Assembly: GCA_001584585.1 (NCBI GenBank)
Contig: LSYV01000008.1
Location: forward strand, 104,724-168,723
DNA from: Gonium pectorale
Lineage: Eukaryota > Chlorophyta > Chlorophyceae > Chlamydomonadales > Volvocaceae
Direction: 5' to 3'
DNA length: 64,000 nt
Shown: positions 32,299 through 46,535 of the stretch, piece after piece
Layout of the letters: the number at the start of each line of letters is the position of its first letter
Numbering within the stretch: the stretch's first letter is position 1
Notes under the pieces: model-generated
Told to the model about the DNA's origin: nothing
What the model saw: the letters and a program-made list of their open reading frames with translations, nothing else
Database searches by the model: none
Position numbers and translations under genes: made by a program

Positions 32299-35200
32299 CT
32301 AGAACTTGCCCGTCGAGATGTACGACGAAAACCCGTCGTACCGGGTGTTGTTGATCGGGTACAGCACGCGGCCGTCGAACCGGATGTCGTCGACCCAGGT
32401 CGCCAGCGCCTCATTCGGCGGCAGCCGCACTGTGACCACCACGGCGCCCACCACGGTGCCGCTGAAGCGGATGCGCGGCGGCATGTTGAAGGCGCTCCCG
32501 ACGACTCGCACCGGCAGGTCGGTGCCCGTCCGCTCCTTGGGCAGGGTGATGTTGAGCCAGCCGCCGCAGGTGGTGTTGTCGCGCGTGGAGCGGGAGTCGA
32601 AGACGGGCGGCCCCATGAAGTCGCGGATGTAGGAGCGGCCGTTGGCGTCGTAGGCGGGGAAGCCCACAAGGTGCACCTGTGGGGGGGGGAGGATAAGGAG
32701 CAGAGCGCGTATGGTTGTGCGGGAGGTGCGGCTGGTGGTTGCGGTTGGAGTTGGTTGGAGCGGTTGCTTGCTGGGTGCGGGACTACCGGTGGCGGGATGT
32801 GGGGATGTGGCGAGGGTGTGGCGAGGGTCGAAACGCGACCAGCGCCCGTGATAGTCAGGTCAGCAGGGGGGGGTGGCGGCGGCGGCAGCGGCAGCGGCGG
32901 CAGGGCGCTTGCGCACACAGTGCACGTCAAGAGGGCTCAGCCTTAAGATATATCTCTTGTAGCGGATCGGTGGCAGAGGAGGGCGGAGGGCCCGTTGACT
33001 CACCATCATGACGCCGGGCCGCGCGATCTGGTGGATCCGGATCTTCTCGAGCTGCATGGGCTCCTTGAAGTACACTATGAAGGTGGAGGAGCTGAGGGAG
33101 GCTTTCCAGGCGTGCGGGCACTGGCGGCACGTGTTGCAGGCGGGCCGGCTAGGCCACACCAGGCTGAGCGGCCCGTCGACGCGGCGCTGGCGGATCCGCT
33201 CAAAGTCGGGCTCCCAGTTCCAGAGCACCCTGCGGAGAAACGAACGAGCGTCACGGGTTTGGGCTACGGCGTGAGCCGGCGGGCGGAAAGAGAGCAGCAA
33301 GGCAGCGGCGGGGGCGAGCGCAGGCAAACGGCACACGAGGCTGCGATGCGTGTATGCCAGTGGGCTTCCTGTCGAAGGTATACACGTCAGGTGCGATAGC
33401 TGCAACCAGGAGGCACATGGTGCAATCGCCCGGTGTGCGTTGCATGGAGCAAGGGGGGAGGGAGGTGGACTCACCGCCCGCGGAAGGCCGCGCCCTGAGC
33501 CGTCAGGTTGGTGTAGCGGATGAAGGTGGTCTTGTTGCCGGGCTTTGCATCCGGCGACGGAGGCGACGGCGACGGTGGCGACGGCGGCGGGGGCGGCATG
33601 GGGTTCGGCGGCGGGAAGCCCTCTGTAATGGTGGCGCCTGCGGACATCGGCAAGAGCAGGGCGCAGGCAGGCGTGCGACTCGTCAGCGTGGTGTGGGATG
33701 AGGTGTCCAAACGAACAGCACAAACCGCGCCTGGACCCCACATGGCACCGATGCGCATACATCGAGCGCACTCGGAAACGGATTTGCCGGGCGCTCACCG
33801 AGGCTGGCGGCGATGGCGTTCCAGTCCACGGGCGGCGGGCGCGGCGGGCGCGGCGGCGGCGACGGCGGCACCGGCGGCGGCGACGGCGGGTCGTTGATGC
33901 CGGGCGGATTGGGTGGCCGCGGCGGCGGCGAGGGCGGCAGCGGCACCTCAATGATCTCGACTATCAGCATCTGGACGATCGTGATCTGCTTCTGGGTAGC
34001 CTCCTGCAGTTGCCGCGACTGCCAGTCGTTGGCGTCAATCGCCATGTTGCCGTGGTCGTTGTCGTTGAGCATGACGAGGTTCTTTGCGAAGTCCATCTCC
34101 CTCAGCTGCGAGGTTAACCGTCACACACGCACGAACGCGAGCACGCGGAGGGAGGGGGTTAGTACGGCTCCGTGCAATGCCGTTCTGCCGGCCAGCCGGT
34201 GGGGCGCCACCGACGAGGCGCGCAGGCAGGCACCACGGCGACCCAACATCACACTCCACGTGACATGGGGAGGGCGAGGGATGCAAATTGAACTGTGAGT
34301 CAGCGGAAGTGCAGCTCGGCACAACGTCGGTCCCTTCGACGGTGTGCCTGCTAAGCGACGGCCGCTCACCGCGCGAACCGTCCTCTCGTCGGCTGGGAAT
34401 GTCCGGGTGAGGGAGAGGCGCTGCAGGCCCATGCCCACGCTGCTCCAGCCCATGTCCGCCAGCTCGTGCTGCGTCCACACGCGCATCGCAGACTCCTCCA
34501 TCAGGCGGCGGTTGCTCGACGTGTCGGGGACCTTGTACACGGAGACGATGATGATCTGGTCAGGGGGAGTCCGTTGGCCGGGAGGGGCACCAGTGTCAGC
34601 CAGGTGGCTAATCGGGGTTGCTGTTGCAACTCATAAGGAATGGCAGCCGCGATGGTGGGGCCGGATAGGCGCGGGGCCGCACGCTGAGACTACTGCCAGC
34701 CGCGCTGCACAGGAACCCAACGCGCACTTGCCTCTTCGGGTTTTTTGCCAAGGTCTCGGCTCAGGTTGGCCTTGAGTTGCTCCGTCCACGCGGGGACTTC
34801 TTCGATCGGGATGTCCACGTTGAAGATGACGTTGTAGTCCTCGACGTACACCGTCAAGCCCAGCGGGAGCGGCGGCGGCGGCGGCGAGAAGGGCGGCGGC
34901 GGCGGCGGGGGCGTAGGCGGGTCCGGCAGGGGCGGCTCCGGCGACGGCGGCGGCGGGTACGTGGAGGGGCCCGTCACCAGCATCCTTCGCACTATGTCGT
35001 CCACCCCGGCAGCGAGGTCACTGACCGCCTCGGGGAGGGAGTCGACCGTCAACAGCACGCTTTCGCCGTGCACGCTGACGCCGTCGCCGTCCGAGTCGTC
35101 GTCGTGGGCGACGGAAGGTGGCTGGAACTCGCCCGCGGCAAAGTCCCCGACGATCTTGCCGAGCATATCCCCCCAGCCCGCCTTGCCGCCGTCGTGCCAG

Positions 35201-36411
35201 TCGTAGCCGAGCCACACCAGCGCGCCATGGCTCCCGATCTTGGCGAACGCCTGGGAGGCAGGGGTAGTGGGTTTGGAAGGCAGGGAGGCAGGGGTGAGGG
35301 CCGTCCTATGTTTTACATGGTGGCGCCCAAGAGGAGGCCGCGGAGGTCGGCTGCGGGGCAGGCTCCTGCGCACAATCATGAGGACTAGCCACCCATAGTT
35401 GCGCACTGCAGCACCCCCTAGCGCCCTGCCGGGTGCTAAGCGCCTGCAGCCCAAAGGGCTGGTGGGGATGTCATGCCGACGCCGTCTTTATACTTGAGCG
35501 GGGGGAACATGGAAAGCAAAGTTTGATGGCCTGGGCATGGTTGGATGCCCGTTGGACGGGCAGCGGTCAGCCGTACCCTGCCGTACCTGCGCAACGAGGA
35601 GGGAGCCGTCCTCGTCCGTGGCGTACAGCGGGTAGGACACAGCGTGCGGGTCCGAGTGCACACATCGCGACACGGCCTGGGTAGTCTCCGCGTTCTCAAC
35701 CGACGAAGGCCACACGCCGGTGAAGCTTTGGGAGGAGAGGAACTTGGACGCGAGCGGGTGCACGTGCGATCGGCTGGTTACGTCTGGCGTTTGCTCGGCT
35801 CCCTCGCACTCCTCCCATTCGCCTGCAGGTACGACGGCTGATTGTGTGATCTGGGTTGCGAGTTGGACCAGGGCTCAGTGAGTTCACCGGTTGCTGGCTT
35901 GTTGTGTACGCAGGGCGTTGGGCAGCGCCCGGGGAAGTTGCACGGGCACCCAAGACAAGGCGCCTCCACGAAACATGCAACTGGCATGATACATGAAAAT
36001 TTAATTTTTCTTACCTTCATAGTTCATGATCTGCTCAGCGAAGTCGCGGAGCACAGTCCCATTGATGCCGAGGACCACTACTAGCCCGCCGTTTGAAACG
36101 TAAGTCTGGAGTGCTCCTACATCTTTCTCTACAGCGGTATATGGTTTTGTTCCACTTGGTGCTGGAATGATGTAGGCTGTGGGAGCTGACGAGAGGAATC
36201 CCGCTGTGTCGGGTTGTGCCGTCGCCTGCAACACCTCCAAGCCCAGATCGCCATTCAGCTGCTCTAGCAAGTGATCAGGCCCGTTATCTCGCTCAAGGTC
36301 GAGGAACCCGGAGCTGGGGCTTAAATAGAGAGCGAGCGATGGTTCCGAGCCGGCGCCCAGCGACGCAGGTACAGCTAGAACAACAATTGCTAAATATAGC
36401 GCGAGCCCCAT
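32299..36411 (-). CDS. Secreted proline-stalked protein, paralogue B, with extra middle domain
   Basis: Eight exons give about 803 residues: 36411-36015, 35822-35587, 35250-34732, 34555-34370, 34105-33799, 33637-33475, 33229-33004 and 32676-32299. A signal peptide (MGLALYLAIVVLAVPASLGA) leads into an N-terminal domain (20-250) with the same landmarks as gene A: NGGLVVVLG, DPHAVSYPLY and GALVWLGYDW. Three Pro stalks lie near residues 310-341, 501-538 and 552-580 (SPPPP and SPPSPSPPSP types, expected to be hydroxyproline-glycosylated). Between stalks 1 and 2 sits a domain missing from gene A: DYNVIFNVDIP, IIIVSVYKVPDTSSN, ELADMGWSSVGM. The C-terminal 220 residues match gene A: RPACNTCRQC, FIVYFKEPMQLEKIRI, CGGWLNITLP and DIRFDGRVLYP. 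Intron 3 appears to use a GC donor. Probably an extracellular matrix protein; ligand and partner unknown. Confidence 0.8.
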
Positions 36412-38135
36412 GAGGGGCGGAAGTGAGTCTGGAAACGGGGCCGGGTGCGTTGAAGGCGAGTAGACGCGCAGGGCCGGCTAGTATGATGAAGTGATGTAAT
36501 TGCTAACCGCCCTCTCAATAAATTGATATGTATATCACAGTTGTCTCTGCAAACTATGAATGGGGTTGGTTACCTGGGTTTTATACGGCGCGGCTCGTCA
36601 TTCCCCCCCGGTCTGTCAGGACCGAAACGACTGCCGTACGAAGTCACTCAGGACGTGAACCGACACGACGACTGTAGCACATAATGACATGACCCTCATT
36701 TGTGGTTGAACCCTGTCCCTGTCCATGTGTGGTCGTGTCCCTGTCCATGTGCGCACTAGGCCGATGTCATGGCAGAGCGCAAATCAGAAACACAAAACAG
36801 CGATGTATTGATAAGATTCAATTTGGGTGCATAACTTAGATGAACCAAACATCAGTGGACGCAGCATTTTACGCACGCGTGCCCACTCGATCGCCGGTGC
36901 TGCCGCCGAACTGTGCTTACCCGCACGTCTACCTGGCTGGATGAAGATGGGTGGGCGGGCATAGTGTGCTGCCTGTGGTCCACGGATAGCAGTCATAAGC
37001 AACGCCGCGTTGCCAGGTACGCAGGCCCCAACGACCCCATCACAGCCGGTCCGGAAAAAATAGGGTCTAAGCCAGATAAACATGCGCACGTCCCCAGACC
37101 CCACAGCACACAATCTCGCATCCTGGCGGACATCCGGACGCAAGGAGGTGGCCATAGGGCTGCATGCCTGCCTATCTTACACTGTCGCGCGTAGATGTCT
37201 TAGACATACAGAACACACGGCGTCGCATGCACATAATGTACCATCGCCCGGACAGGCCCTAGCTGCGGCATACGCAATAAGAAGCGGCAGGACAGAAGAA
37301 GGCGGTTCCCGACCCAGGGATCGGTGATCATTTGGACCAGGAAAGTGGTACCAGGAACCGCTGGAAAGGTCAACTCAGGCAACTGGTGTGCAAGTCGGGC
37401 AACATCAGTGAGTAGAAGGAGCGTGGCGTGCTGCATCGGAGGCTGTCGTACCCTGAGGGCGGTCTGTTATGCTGTCCAAATGTCGGCAATCGAAATCCCA
37501 GCTGTCGACCTCAGCTCAGTCGTTTGTGGCGACAGCTCAGTCTAATACAGCGTGTCACGGCGACGGTGGGGCATGAGCTGTGCAGGTATGTGCCCACGCC
37601 GTTGCAACCGCCGACTAGCGCCATGTCACGATGTACGGGTGGCTGTTCCCAACAGCCCACACCCCGCGCGAACAGCGACCGCGGCGTTCGCAAGTGTGCG
37701 AGTTTAACGTCCTGCAATGCTGCATTGCGGAGAAAAAGTGCCCTCTGGCGCCAGTCACTGACAAGCCAGATTCCGGGCTGCAGTCACCTGTTGTGCCCCT
37801 CTGGCAACAATGACCGTCAGCGTGAAGCCTGCCTCAAGAATGCGATTCATGATCCGCAATCCGCCATCCATATTTGCTCTATGCCATCACACAAGTCTCC
37901 AACAGGTCCTGGGTCGGAAGATTGCTCAGCCAAAAACCGACGCCTCAGGGGGCTTCCCGCAGCAGGCAAAGGAACAGTAGCTTTCCTCCTTATGTGCAAG
38001 AAGGGAAGCTTCGCAATGTCCAAGTGCCCAGTGACGGATGGAGCCAGGTGATAAACATGGCCCCGCCGCTACGTAAATGCTCCCCACCCCTGCCCCGCCA
38101 CGCTACACAAGACGCGACACCTCCTCCCGACACTG
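36412..38135. other. Spacer with gene B promoter and MPLKIP-like 3' UTR
   Basis: No coding exon was recognised. The left part is upstream of the gene B signal-peptide exon. The right part should be the 3' UTR of the MPLKIP-like gene, ending near the minus-strand TGTAA at 37177-37181. Confidence 0.5.
37177..37181 (-). promoter_or_regulatory. TGTAA polyadenylation signal (minus strand) for MPLKIP-like gene
   Basis: Plus strand reads TTACA (TATCTTACACTG). It is the nearest minus-strand TGTAA after the stop codon at 38136, about 955 bases downstream. Confidence 0.4.
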
Positions 38136-39747
38136 CTAATGCCAAGGCCGGTCCTGAGCGCCCTCAGCGCTCAGCCTCCCCTCGCCGCCCTCCATGCCAT
38201 CCTGAGCCCCACCGCTCCCCACCCCGCCACCGCCGCCCTCCTGCCCCGCCGGCCCCTCACCCTCATCGTCACCCCCCGAGAACAGGTCCGCCAAGCTCCC
38301 ACCCCGCAGGGCGCGCGTATCCACCACCGGCCCCTGTCGGCCTCCCGCAGCTCCGCCCCCTCCCTGCAAGCCAGACTGCTCCAGCACGCGCGGCGTCAGA
38401 CCAGCCCACGGGTCGGCGCTAAAGCTGGGCTTGTAGTATGGCCCCATCGACGCGGGGTCCACCTCCTCAATGCCGCCCTCCCCGCCTCCTCCTCCTCGGC
38501 CGCCCCGACCTCGACCCCCGCCCCGGCCCCGCCCAAAGGCCGCCGGCCCGCGGCCGCCGCTGGGCGGGTACCCTTGCTGCACAGCCTGCCCCGGGCCCGC
38601 TGGCGCCCCGGGCACAGCCTCTCCGGGGCCCGCACCCAGCCCAGGGGCCGCAGGCGGGTCGGTGCGGACCCATTTGTTGGGCCGCCCGCCACCGGGGACG
38701 CCGTACGGCGCCCGCCCCGGCGCCCCGCCGTAGGCCATCATGGGCGCTCCTGCGCCGTGCGGTGGCGGCCCCGACCAGCCGCCTCTGCCTCTAGCAGCCT
38801 GCGGCGGCGGCCCGCCAAAGCCTCCATGTGGCGGGTAGGGTGGTGCCCCCATCCCCGACGCGGGTGGAGGCGGCCCGCCCATGGGCCAGTCGCCGGGGCC
38901 AGGGCCGTAGCTATGTGCTGGGGGCGGCCCGCCCCAGTGCCGGCCGCCGCCGCGCCCATGAGGCGGATGGTGGCCGCCGCGACCCGGCGCTGGAGGGCCC
39001 CTGCCCGAGGTGGAGGGAGCCCCGGGAGGCGGGTGGCTCTGACCTGTGCGGCAGGGTGGGTATGGAGGGCAGTGGCAGCAGGGGTAGAGTGTCACGCCAT
39101 CGGGGATCGAAACCCGTGACTCGAACCCGAATGGCCGCTGCGCCAGCAGGCTCAAGGCGGAGCCCCGACTCTGCCGGTAATGTCAGTTCGCACTTTGTTG
39201 TCAATGGCTGGCCTCAAGCACGCGCGCTATTTTAGGCGCTTCCGCTGCACAGGAGCTCGCCCATGGGCATGTCGCCAGCCCTTGAGACCTGAACCCCCTT
39301 GCCGATCATACCCACCGGGCGGGCGCGGCGGGGGCGCGTTGCGCGGCGCGGAGGAGTAGGCTGCCAGGGGGTCACTGTGCACGAGCGAGTCGGGAGAAAG
39401 CGGTCAGGACAGGCTGGGGCGGCAGCATGGGAGAGGTCTTGCTGCAAGGCTACTCAATTTGGATCAGGCCCGGATCCACATCCAGGCCGAAGCCAATTTG
39501 AGACAGCGCCGGCGGTCAGGGAGCGGCCTGCGCAGCAGTTTATCGCAAAGCCGTGCAGCCTTTCGGAGATTTAAGCACCTGTAGAACGTAAAGCTGCGGT
39601 CCTGTTCTGCCTCCGGCTCCGCGAAGGGGTTGAAGAGGCCACCTAATGGGAGGTGGGGTGGGTGCGGGGGGGGGGGGGAGAGTTGGGGTATGTGAAACTG
39701 CACACACATGCGACATGCCGAGAGACATATGATCCTCGCTTACTCAT
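38136..39747 (-). CDS. MPLKIP/TTDN1-like Gly/Pro-rich RGG protein
   Basis: Four exons give about 344 residues: 39747-39744, 39642-39579, 39374-39316 and 39043-38136. The first coding exon is only ATG-A, followed by the donor GTAAGC. Phases then match throughout and yield MSGLFNPFAEPEAEQDRSF. Residues 43-235 are dominated by Gly, Pro and RG repeats (RGRGGGRGRGGRGG). Near residue 243 lies the one conserved block, PYYKPSFSADPWAGLTP. It resembles the C-terminal signature of animal MPLKIP (TTDN1), which I recall as a YFKPSMLEDPWAGLEP-like segment. In animals TTDN1 is nuclear and linked to the lariat debranching enzyme and to non-photosensitive trichothiodystrophy. The algal protein extends another 90 Gly/Glu-rich residues. 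The call rests on one short motif plus composition, so treat it as probable. It shares a divergent promoter with adenosine kinase. Confidence 0.6.
39103..39145 (-). other. tRNA-like A-box/B-box pair inside intron 3
   Basis: On the minus strand TGGCGCAGCGG (39145-39135) fits a Pol III A box. GGGTTCGAGTC (39128-39118) and GGTTTCGATCCC (39114-39103) fit B boxes. The flanks do not pair into an acceptor stem, so this is not a functional tRNA. A tRNA-derived SINE head is the likeliest reading. Confidence 0.35.
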
Positions 39748-40110
39748 GGCGCCGACGCTGGAGTCCACGGCGCGAAACCCGGACGACTCCCGCCAGGAGG
39801 GTTTGCTAGCACGATCCCAAGTCGATTTTGATCTATGTGAGTTTGGTCTATAAGAGTCGATTCACTGGATATCGGAATGGCATGCAAGCATGAGCGGAGC
39901 CGACAAGTCAAGGCCTTGAGAGCTTGTCCAATTCGGCCAATGTTATTTTGTGTACTGTACAAACCTGCAGATGGGAATGGTGGAATTGGCTGGGACTTAA
40001 TAAAATGTCAACCTGTCGTGCAGTGGCGCGCACCTCGAATGTGCCCACCCCGCCGGCTTCTGTACTTTTCCCCTGCCATCCCCTCAACAATCCATCCATA
40101 TTGTTGAGAA
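39748..40110. promoter_or_regulatory. Shared divergent promoter region, MPLKIP-like / adenosine kinase
   Basis: Start codons at 39747 (-) and 40111 (+) leave 363 bases for two promoters and two 5' UTRs. No specific element is certain. Confidence 0.45.
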
Positions 40111-43869
<3,759 letters not shown>

Positions 43870-44686
43870 GCGACGCCCGCGGCGGCGGAGTCTGCGCAAA
43901 CCAAGCGGAGCTGAGGACGGGAGTGGCGGTGGAGCGGCGACGGGAACGGGGGGAGCGAGCACTCCGCCCGGTGGGCGGGACTGGCTTGCTCCGCTGCTGA
44001 CCTGCGGCGGGGCTCCCGCATGTAGGATGAGTGCCCTGCCCGCCCGTGCCGCCATGCCGCGTCGCTGTCAGAGCGCTGGGCCAAGTGACCTTTGCGTCCG
44101 GAGGAGCGGTATGCGCCGCCGCATGCCGGCATTCGTCGGCGGACTGCGTACCTGGGCTCTGGCCTGCGCACTATGATGGCTCGTGTGGGGTGTGGGGTCC
44201 AGCTGGGGGGGACGTGATCTGTGCTGCAATGCACGAGTGTTCGATGCGCCCACTGCGCTGCGCGCATTAGCGCAGCGCCGCTTGCGAATGCCACTCCGGG
44301 AGTCGGGCGCTTGAGGGCCCTGCTGCCACGCTCTGCCCGGGGGCCCGACCAGTTAAAGGGGGCGGACGGCCGTGCCCGCACTGACAGCCGCCACGGTTCG
44401 CTGCGCCGGGGTGGCTGTGTCAGTTCAACTGGCCGTTGGCTTCCCCAAGTGCCTCTCCAAGCAGCCGGTGAGGACTGCGAAACTTGAGGCGCGCACTGCT
44501 CGCCTGTGACCAGGGACCTGACGTTTGGTGATGTGAGTGCCGCTATTGACTGCACGTATGAAGGCGTGGAGCCCGCAAGCATGTGCGCCATTAGGGGGTG
44601 GCGTGTACGCATGCCGGAGCCTCGGGCTTATGGCAGATTTGCTGCGCACTGGGGTCGCTACGTGACGCCACCCCGCGAGCCCTATG

Positions 44687-44691
44687 TGTAA
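44687..44691 (+). promoter_or_regulatory. TGTAA polyadenylation signal for ADK
   Basis: First TGTAA after the stop at 43869 (CCTATGTGTAATAAG), about 820 bases downstream. Confidence 0.6.
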
Positions 44692-45181
44692 TAAGCACTG
44701 GACAGGAGTTACTCGCATGATTCGGCCGAGTGTATTGCTTGGCCACAGGTGTGCTCTTCTACGGCCCAGCTTAGGCCCGTGCCGTCGCCACCCTCGCAAC
44801 CCTACTCGCGCTGATACGGTACATGAGGTACATGCCGCTCTGTCTGTCCATGGAACCTCCCCCGTTCCCCCCTGGCTTGTAGGCGTGCATGTGCCTTGAG
44901 AGTTAGCGGTAGTAGGATGAAGTCGCACGGCTGCGCTCTCAAGGTCGGCTGCATGGGGGGATGGGGTGCAGCGTCCTCCACGGCGTCTCAAATCAGTCCT
45001 TGGCTGCGAGGAGGGTCCCTTATCACAGCCCTGGCCTACAAGCACTTCTCCTTGCTAGCCCGGGAAAAAGGGGAAAAGCTCCTTGGCAAGGCCATTCCGG
45101 ACCTTTCAAGGAGGTGCCGGAGGTCTCTGGCGGGCCCATCGCAGATCCCAGAAAACGATGGAGCACAGCGAACACTGGACT

Positions 45182-45186
45182 TTACA
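45182..45186 (-). promoter_or_regulatory. TGTAA polyadenylation signal (minus strand) for the 45786-46223 gene
   Basis: Plus strand TTACA (GACTTTACATCC), 600 bases downstream of the stop of the minus-strand gene. It is the first such motif on that side. Confidence 0.5.
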
Positions 45187-45785
45187 TCCATCAATCCAAC
45201 TCCAGACACCACCCAACCTGTCCCACTCCGCGGAAGAGTCCACTGATTGTCCGCTAGTACCTGGTCCAGGGTTACGCTGGCTCATGAAGCCAGTCAAGCC
45301 TGCGCCACCTAACTCATTTGGATTGCCAAGACCTCCGCGTCAAGCCGGCCAGCCTAAGCTGCCCCGTTTGTGCAGCCGTACAAACAAGTGCCGCTGGCCA
45401 CTGCAGAACAGCAAGCTGCAGCCGCTGTACGGCGCCTACAGCCAATCCGCCAGCTCCCGTCACTCATCCTAATTGCCATTTAATTGCATAAGCCATGTCA
45501 TGATAAGCCGGGAGGGGTCCACTCTCTGACCCTGCACCACGTGCGCGAACGCCTTGGGGCCTCCGCTGTCAAGGCCAGGGTCCTGCGCAGCCCTGCTGGC
45601 ACGCATCCAGAAGAGCGAATTCCACCAGGAAGCGTCCCGTGCGACGCTTCAGCGTAGAATCACCATTGACCTAAACTGATTGCCTGCCGGTTGCGCCAAC
45701 CTCCGTCATGACCTAACCACGTGGGTTTCGCTGCCGCAGCGGCCACGCCGCCGCAGCACTGGGCCCCACAAGCGGCGCGCCGCAC

Positions 45786-46223
45786 TCAGTAGAACTCCCG
45801 CTCGTCAGGCAGAACTGGGGCGGGTTCATCCCCGAGGATCATGCGCTTCGGGTAGCCGTTGCGGCGGTCGCTGTGGCGCATGCAGAACACCGAGAGGTAG
45901 TACGCCCCCACGGTGAAGCCGCCCAGGCACCAGAAGGCCTCCACGGTGGAGCGGAAGTCCCACACGAACTCCTTCTCGAAGCGGTCGCGGCGGTAGTACC
46001 AGGCCTCAATGTAGGGGTTCTTGGCGACCCACTCTGTGGACCGGTCCAGCGGCTTGGTCCGGCTGAAGATGCCGGGCATGAAACGCCCATCTGCGGTGAA
46101 GGCCTTAGGCTCCGCGATGGCCTTTGCCTCCGCGGCGAAGCCACGCTCCGCGGATGCTTTCGCAATCGTCTCCGCCCCGGCGAGCGCCCGCCGCACCAGG
46201 CTCTGAACGTTACGAGCCGACAT
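45786..46223 (-). CDS. Small mitochondrial-type single-span membrane protein, possible complex I accessory subunit
   Basis: This is an intronless gene of 145 residues starting at the ATG at 46223. The first about 32 residues (MSARNVQSLVRRALAGAETI...) form an Arg/Ala amphipathic helix typical of a mitochondrial presequence. A charged segment, WYYRRDRFEKEFVWDFRS, precedes one hydrophobic span (FWCLGGFTVGAYYLSVFC). The tail is short and acidic (PAPVLPDEREFY). Small single-span proteins with this layout are common among accessory subunits of respiratory complex I, for example the ESSS/NDUFB11 type, but I cannot match a specific family and the assignment is only a suggestion. Codon use and GC are like the neighbouring genes. 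It is divergent from the cap methyltransferase gene, with 312 bases between start codons. Confidence 0.8.
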   Translation of the reverse strand: MSARNVQSLVRRALAGAETIAKASAERGFAAEAKAIAEPKAFTADGRFMPGIFSRTKPLDRSTEWVAKNPYIEAWYYRRDRFEKEFVWDFRSTVEAFWCLGGFTVGAYYLSVFCMRHSDRRNGYPKRMILGDEPAPVLPDEREFY

Positions 46224-46535
46224 TGTGCTCTAGGAGCCTAGCAGCACCTATCCGCTCCCACAAGCCCAGTAAGGAGCAAAGCCAAGGGTGCTGCCCCCCG
46301 TCAGTGTTACAAGTTCAATGCGGGGCTCCTCCTCTCTATCATGCAGCTAAAGTTACTAGGGCGAGCTCTCAAGACAACACACCCCGCTCGTCCCACGTAC
46401 TGCACTTCATGTCTCCCTCGTGCCTCCTTTGCATGCCCCAATGTACATCCAATTTTCCAGAACATTAACACTGTCAGAGTTATCAACAACATGATGCATG
46501 TCAGCGGGACCTAGCGGGACAGCTCGTGTGGCAAG
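46224..46535. promoter_or_regulatory. Shared divergent promoter region, mitochondrial protein / cap methyltransferase
   Basis: Start codons at 46223 (-) and 46536 (+) leave 312 bases for two promoters. This is the third tight divergent pair in the window. Confidence 0.45.

Larger units (their letters stand above)
43870..45785. other. ADK 3' UTR and convergent spacer
   Basis: The flanking genes converge. ADK's 3' UTR runs to the TGTAA at 44687. The minus-strand gene at 45786 has its nearest signal at 45182-45186. No coding exon was recognised in between. Confidence 0.6.

Noticed and set aside
32860..33951. Minus-strand open frame of 363 codons through several secreted gene B exons
   Set aside because: Only its middle (33004-33229) is used as an exon. 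The rest is intron or the wrong frame for the neighbouring exons.
38139..39119. Plus-strand open frame of 326 codons
   Set aside because: It mirrors the Gly/Pro-rich exon of the MPLKIP-like gene; the minus strand has the conserved KPSFSADPWAGL block and correct splice sites.
39060..39170. A true tRNA gene in the MPLKIP-like intron
   Set aside because: A- and B-box-like motifs are present, but the flanks cannot pair into a 7-base acceptor stem and the spacing is too short for a full cloverleaf.
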